Positions 61,701 through 64,000 of a stretch of 64,000 nt of DNA are shown here, piece by piece (the first letter of the stretch is position 1; the number at the start of each line of letters is the position of its first letter). The notes below the pieces were generated by a model, which was not told the DNA's origin, ran no database searches, and saw nothing but the letters and a program-made list of their open reading frames with translations. The DNA comes from Olegusella massiliensis. GTDB lineage: Bacteria; Actinomycetota; Coriobacteriia; Coriobacteriales; Atopobiaceae. The DNA is taken from positions 1,435,404 through 1,499,403 of the forward strand of contig NZ_FLLS01000002.1 of the NCBI RefSeq assembly GCF_900078545.1. Direction: 5' to 3'. A program made the position numbers and the translations under genes.

Positions 61701-62107
61701 ATCTGCCCCGCACGACTTTCGTCGCGCTTCAGCGGAAGTTATTATTACCTAGCGCCAAAAGAAATGCAAGGACAATTTTGTCTTTTTTAAAAATAGCGCG
61801 AATTACTTTGATATTTTCTCATAGAAAAGCACGATTAACAGGAAAAATGTTATTCGATACAAGCGGAAGAAAAACGCATGACTTATTTGAATAAAAAATG
61901 TACTGTGTCAGTTTTATATTGAACATTATTCTGAACTTAAATCTTGAACTTTGAACTATTATGTTTTCAACGCTTTGAGAACAAAATTGAACTTTGAACT
62001 TTTGCATGAAGAGAGCTCGTATTTAAAGTTCACACGTAGTGTTTCTCTGCAAGATGGATTGAGACGAGCGGTAAAGACAGGTACCGTCAGGAATGAGCGG
62101 AGTAGAC
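61701..62107. other. Gene-free AT-rich gap
   Basis: About 400 bases with no credible frame. It should contain the tRNA promoter (leftward) and the promoter of the aminotransferase gene (rightward). TTGAACTTTGAACT-like words recur (61943-61957, 61986-62001), about 40 bases apart. I see no clear hairpin. Confidence 0.5.
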
Positions 62108-63730
62108 ATGGATAGCCAGGGTTTTCCTGAGCGTTTGGCCAAGATTATGGAGGAGCGTGACCTCAAGCAGGTTGATTTGTTGCATCTGGCCTCCGCATCG
62201 GGAGTAAAGCTCGGCAAAAGCCAGTTGAGCCAGTATGTTAGCGGCAAAACTATGCCACGCTCTGCCGCATTGAGCTCGTTAGCAGAGCTTTTGGGCGTTG
62301 AAGAAAACTGGCTTGCAGGTACCAATCAGCAGCAGACGGCTCGCGATCATGCAGCGGTAGCCCGAGCAGCCGATGACGAGCGGTCTGGTACGCGAGCTAC
62401 CACGGGCGCTACTGCGCCCCTCAAACCGGGTTTATCTGCGACCAAGCAGTCAAATGGTAGTCACAAGTTCAGCTCTACTTCACAGAAAAAAGTGTACCGG
62501 GAGGTTCATCCTATGCGCCATTTCAATAAATCTGCCAAGCTCGAAAACGTGTTGTACGACGTGCGTGGCCCTGTTGTTGATGAGGCAAACCGCATGGAAG
62601 AGGATGGCATGAACATCCTCAAGCTCAACATTGGAAACCCCGCCACGTTTGGTTTTCGTACTCCCGATGAGGTTGTTTTGGACATGGCAGCGCAATTGAC
62701 CCAGTGTGAGGGCTACTCAGCATCTAAGGGTCTCTTTTCGGCGCGCAAGGCAATTATGCAGTATTCGCAGGTCAAGAACCTACCAAACGTCACGATGCAC
62801 GATATCTATACTGGCAACGGTGTTTCTGAACTTATCAATTTGTCGATGTCGGCGCTGCTTGATGATGGTGACGAGATTTTGATTCCAAGCCCAGACTATC
62901 CGCTGTGGACTGCCTGCGCAACGCTTGCCGGTGGCAAGGTTGTACATTATCTATGTGACGAGCAGGCAGACTGGTATCCCGATATAGACGATATTCGTTC
63001 CAAGATTACGCCTGCTACCAAAGCCATTGTTATCATTAATCCCAATAATCCAACCGGCGCACTCTACCCACGTGAGGTGCTGCAAGAGATTGTAGATATC
63101 GCTCGTGAGCACCAGTTAATTATTTTTTCTGACGAGATTTACGATCGTCTTGTAATGGAAGGCGAGGGTGAGCACATCTCTATTGCCTCGCTCGCACCTG
63201 ACCTGTTTTGTGTGACTTTCTCAGGCCTCTCCAAGTCCCACATGATTGCTGGCTATCGCATTGGCTGGATGGTACTGTCTGGCAACAAACGCATTGCCCG
63301 TGACTATATTTTGGGCATCAACATGCTTTCAAACATGCGTCTGTGCTCTAATGTGCCCGCACAGTCTATTGTTCAGACGGCGCTGTGGGGTCATCAGTCG
63401 GTGCGCGACTATGTCCAGCCAGGCGGCCGTGTCTACGAGCAGCGCGAGTACGTATACAATGCGCTCAAAGATATTCCTGGTATCAGCGTGGTGAAGCCTA
63501 GGGCAGCCTTCTATATTTTCCCCAAGCTTGACCGTGAGCGCTTTAATATTACCGATGACCAGCAATTTGCCCTCGATTTGCTCCAAGACAAAAAAGTGCT
63601 CATTGTTCAGGGCACTGGTTTTAACTGGAGTGAACCCGATCACTTCCGCATCGTTTACCTGCCGCGTATCGAGACCCTCAAAGAAGCTGTTGACAAGCTG
63701 GCAGACTTCCTGAGCTATTATCGCCAGTAA
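62108..63730 (+). CDS. XRE helix-turn-helix domain fused to AlaA-type aminotransferase
   Basis: The N-terminal part (about 3-72) is an XRE/Cro-like helix-turn-helix with LAKIMEERDLKQVDLLHLA and LSQYVSGKTMPRSAALSSLAELLGV. A Ser/Thr/Gly-rich linker (about 75-135) follows. The rest (about 140-540) is a fold-type I aminotransferase very similar to E. coli AlaA (glutamate-pyruvate aminotransferase), with LNIGNPATFGFRTPDE, YTGNGVSELI, PDYPLWTA, INPNNPTGALY and FSGLSKSHMIAGYR holding the PLP lysine Lys376. ATG 62108 has GGAG five bases ahead; ATG 62093 is in frame but less well placed. It is unlike MocR/GabR proteins, which use a GntR-type domain. It may be an enzyme that also regulates, or a regulator sensing PLP or an amino acid. 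Confidence 0.92.
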   Translation: MDSQGFPERLAKIMEERDLKQVDLLHLASASGVKLGKSQLSQYVSGKTMPRSAALSSLAELLGVEENWLAGTNQQQTARDHAAVARAADDERSGTRATTGATAPLKPGLSATKQSNGSHKFSSTSQKKVYREVHPMRHFNKSAKLENVLYDVRGPVVDEANRMEEDGMNILKLNIGNPATFGFRTPDEVVLDMAAQLTQCEGYSASKGLFSARKAIMQYSQVKNLPNVTMHDIYTGNGVSELINLSMSALLDDGDEILIPSPDYPLWTACATLAGGKVVHYLCDEQADWYPDIDDIRSKITPATKAIVIINPNNPTGALYPREVLQEIVDIAREHQLIIFSDEIYDRLVMEGEGEHISIASLAPDLFCVTFSGLSKSHMIAGYRIGWMVLSGNKRIARDYILGINMLSNMRLCSNVPAQSIVQTALWGHQSVRDYVQPGGRVYEQREYVYNALKDIPGISVVKPRAAFYIFPKLDRERFNITDDQQFALDLLQDKKVLIVQGTGFNWSEPDHFRIVYLPRIETLKEAVDKLADFLSYYRQ

Positions 63731-63808
63731 GTTAGTGTGCTTGTGCGTAAGCAAAACCATGCCTGCGCACAAACAAAAATTTTGTTTGGTCGTACGTATC
63801 TGCCCATA

Positions 63809-64000
63809 CTAGTTTTGTGTGAGCAGATACCTAAGCTTTGCCACGAAGCGCTTGCGGTCTTCAGAAGTAAAAGGAGCGGGTCCTTTTGTTCGGCCTCCTG
63901 TACGGCGAACTTTCTTTTCTTCGTGACGTAGCATCAAGTCAAAATCGATAGTTTCTTTGTGATAGATGTAACCGCGTACTCCTATTGCAAGCGCGCCGCG
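63809..64000 (-). CDS. C-terminal end of an unidentified protein, cut by window edge
   Basis: On the minus strand a frame is open from the window end to a stop at 63809-63811, giving the last 63 residues of a protein. It reads LAIGVRGYIYHKETIDFDLM, then a basic segment RHEEKKVRRTGGRTKGPAPF, then SEDRKRFVAKLRYLLTQ. The basic, proline-containing tail could contact nucleic acid, but I do not recognise the family and give no function. It converges on the aminotransferase gene. Confidence 0.6.
   Translation of the reverse strand, partial: RGALAIGVRGYIYHKETIDFDLMLRHEEKKVRRTGGRTKGPAPFTSEDRKRFVAKLRYLLTQN

Noticed and set aside
61316-61894. Frames across tRNA-Lys and tRNA-His on both strands
   Set aside because: They are readings through tRNA genes and the terminator, with no ribosome site.

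Overview
This window looks like chromosome from an actinobacterium, most likely class Coriobacteriia. That placement is an inference from gene content: an Arg-rich N-terminal extension on Rho, a RecJ-helicase fusion, a bifunctional Rel, a two-domain MarR-type regulator, and Gram-positive style substrate-binding lipoproteins, all in moderate-GC sequence. I cannot name a species. A queH fragment is cut by the left edge, and an unidentified minus-strand gene is cut by the right edge.

Layout. (1) 1-9172: queuosine tRNA genes (queH, queA, tgt) interleaved with a cytoplasmic alpha-amylase, a tail-anchored coiled-coil protein and HPr, then secD-secF. (2) 9176-15610: a tight run of recJ-helicase fusion, rel and an MBL-fold hydrolase with a Cys/His-rich N-terminus. 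(3) 15733-17674: tRNA-Leu, a dispersed repeat and the infC-rpmI-rplT operon with a leader attenuator. (4) 17675-28528: a complete type III-A CRISPR-Cas locus in one orientation (cas6, cas10, csm2-csm6, cas1, cas2), followed by 20 repeats and 19 spacers. Its base composition is visibly more AT-rich than the flanks, which suggests horizontal acquisition. (5) 28529-29591: about 1 kb without a credible gene, carrying a second copy of the dispersed repeat. (6) 29592-41356: a polyprenyl-phosphate sugar-phosphate transferase, a radical SAM protein, glgB, tRNA-Ala, a small tail-anchored protein, pncB, argS, a MarR-type regulator and rho. (7) 41357-43871: a membrane protein, palindromic repeats, and an exported protein behind a strongly structured leader. 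(8) 44006-52316: a liv-type branched-chain amino acid importer (livKHMGF), an ABC exporter and a cysteine desulfidase/serine dehydratase-like protein. (9) 52383-58404: divergent threonine-pathway genes, thrC-thrB against hom-lysC-asd. (10) 58622-61700: a polar amino acid ABC importer read leftward behind a doubled palindromic operator, and tRNA-His and tRNA-Lys. (11) 62108-63730: an AlaA-type aminotransferase fused to an XRE DNA-binding domain.

How it fits together. The CRISPR locus has every part needed for acquisition (Cas1-Cas2), crRNA processing (Cas6), RNA-guided cleavage (Csm3 with Asp33), cyclic oligoadenylate synthesis (Cas10 with GGDD) and a CARF-HEPN effector (Csm6). Four features of it deserve follow-up. 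Csm5 carries a Cys3His zinc-knuckle-like insert. Many spacers contain hairpins. A block of four repeat-spacer units is perfectly duplicated. Inverted repeats surround the likely cas promoter. Outside CRISPR, the best candidates for new biology are the riboswitch-like leader at 42466-42572, the tandem TTTAGNNNNCTAAA operator at 61300-61328, and the RecJ-helicase and XRE-aminotransferase fusions.
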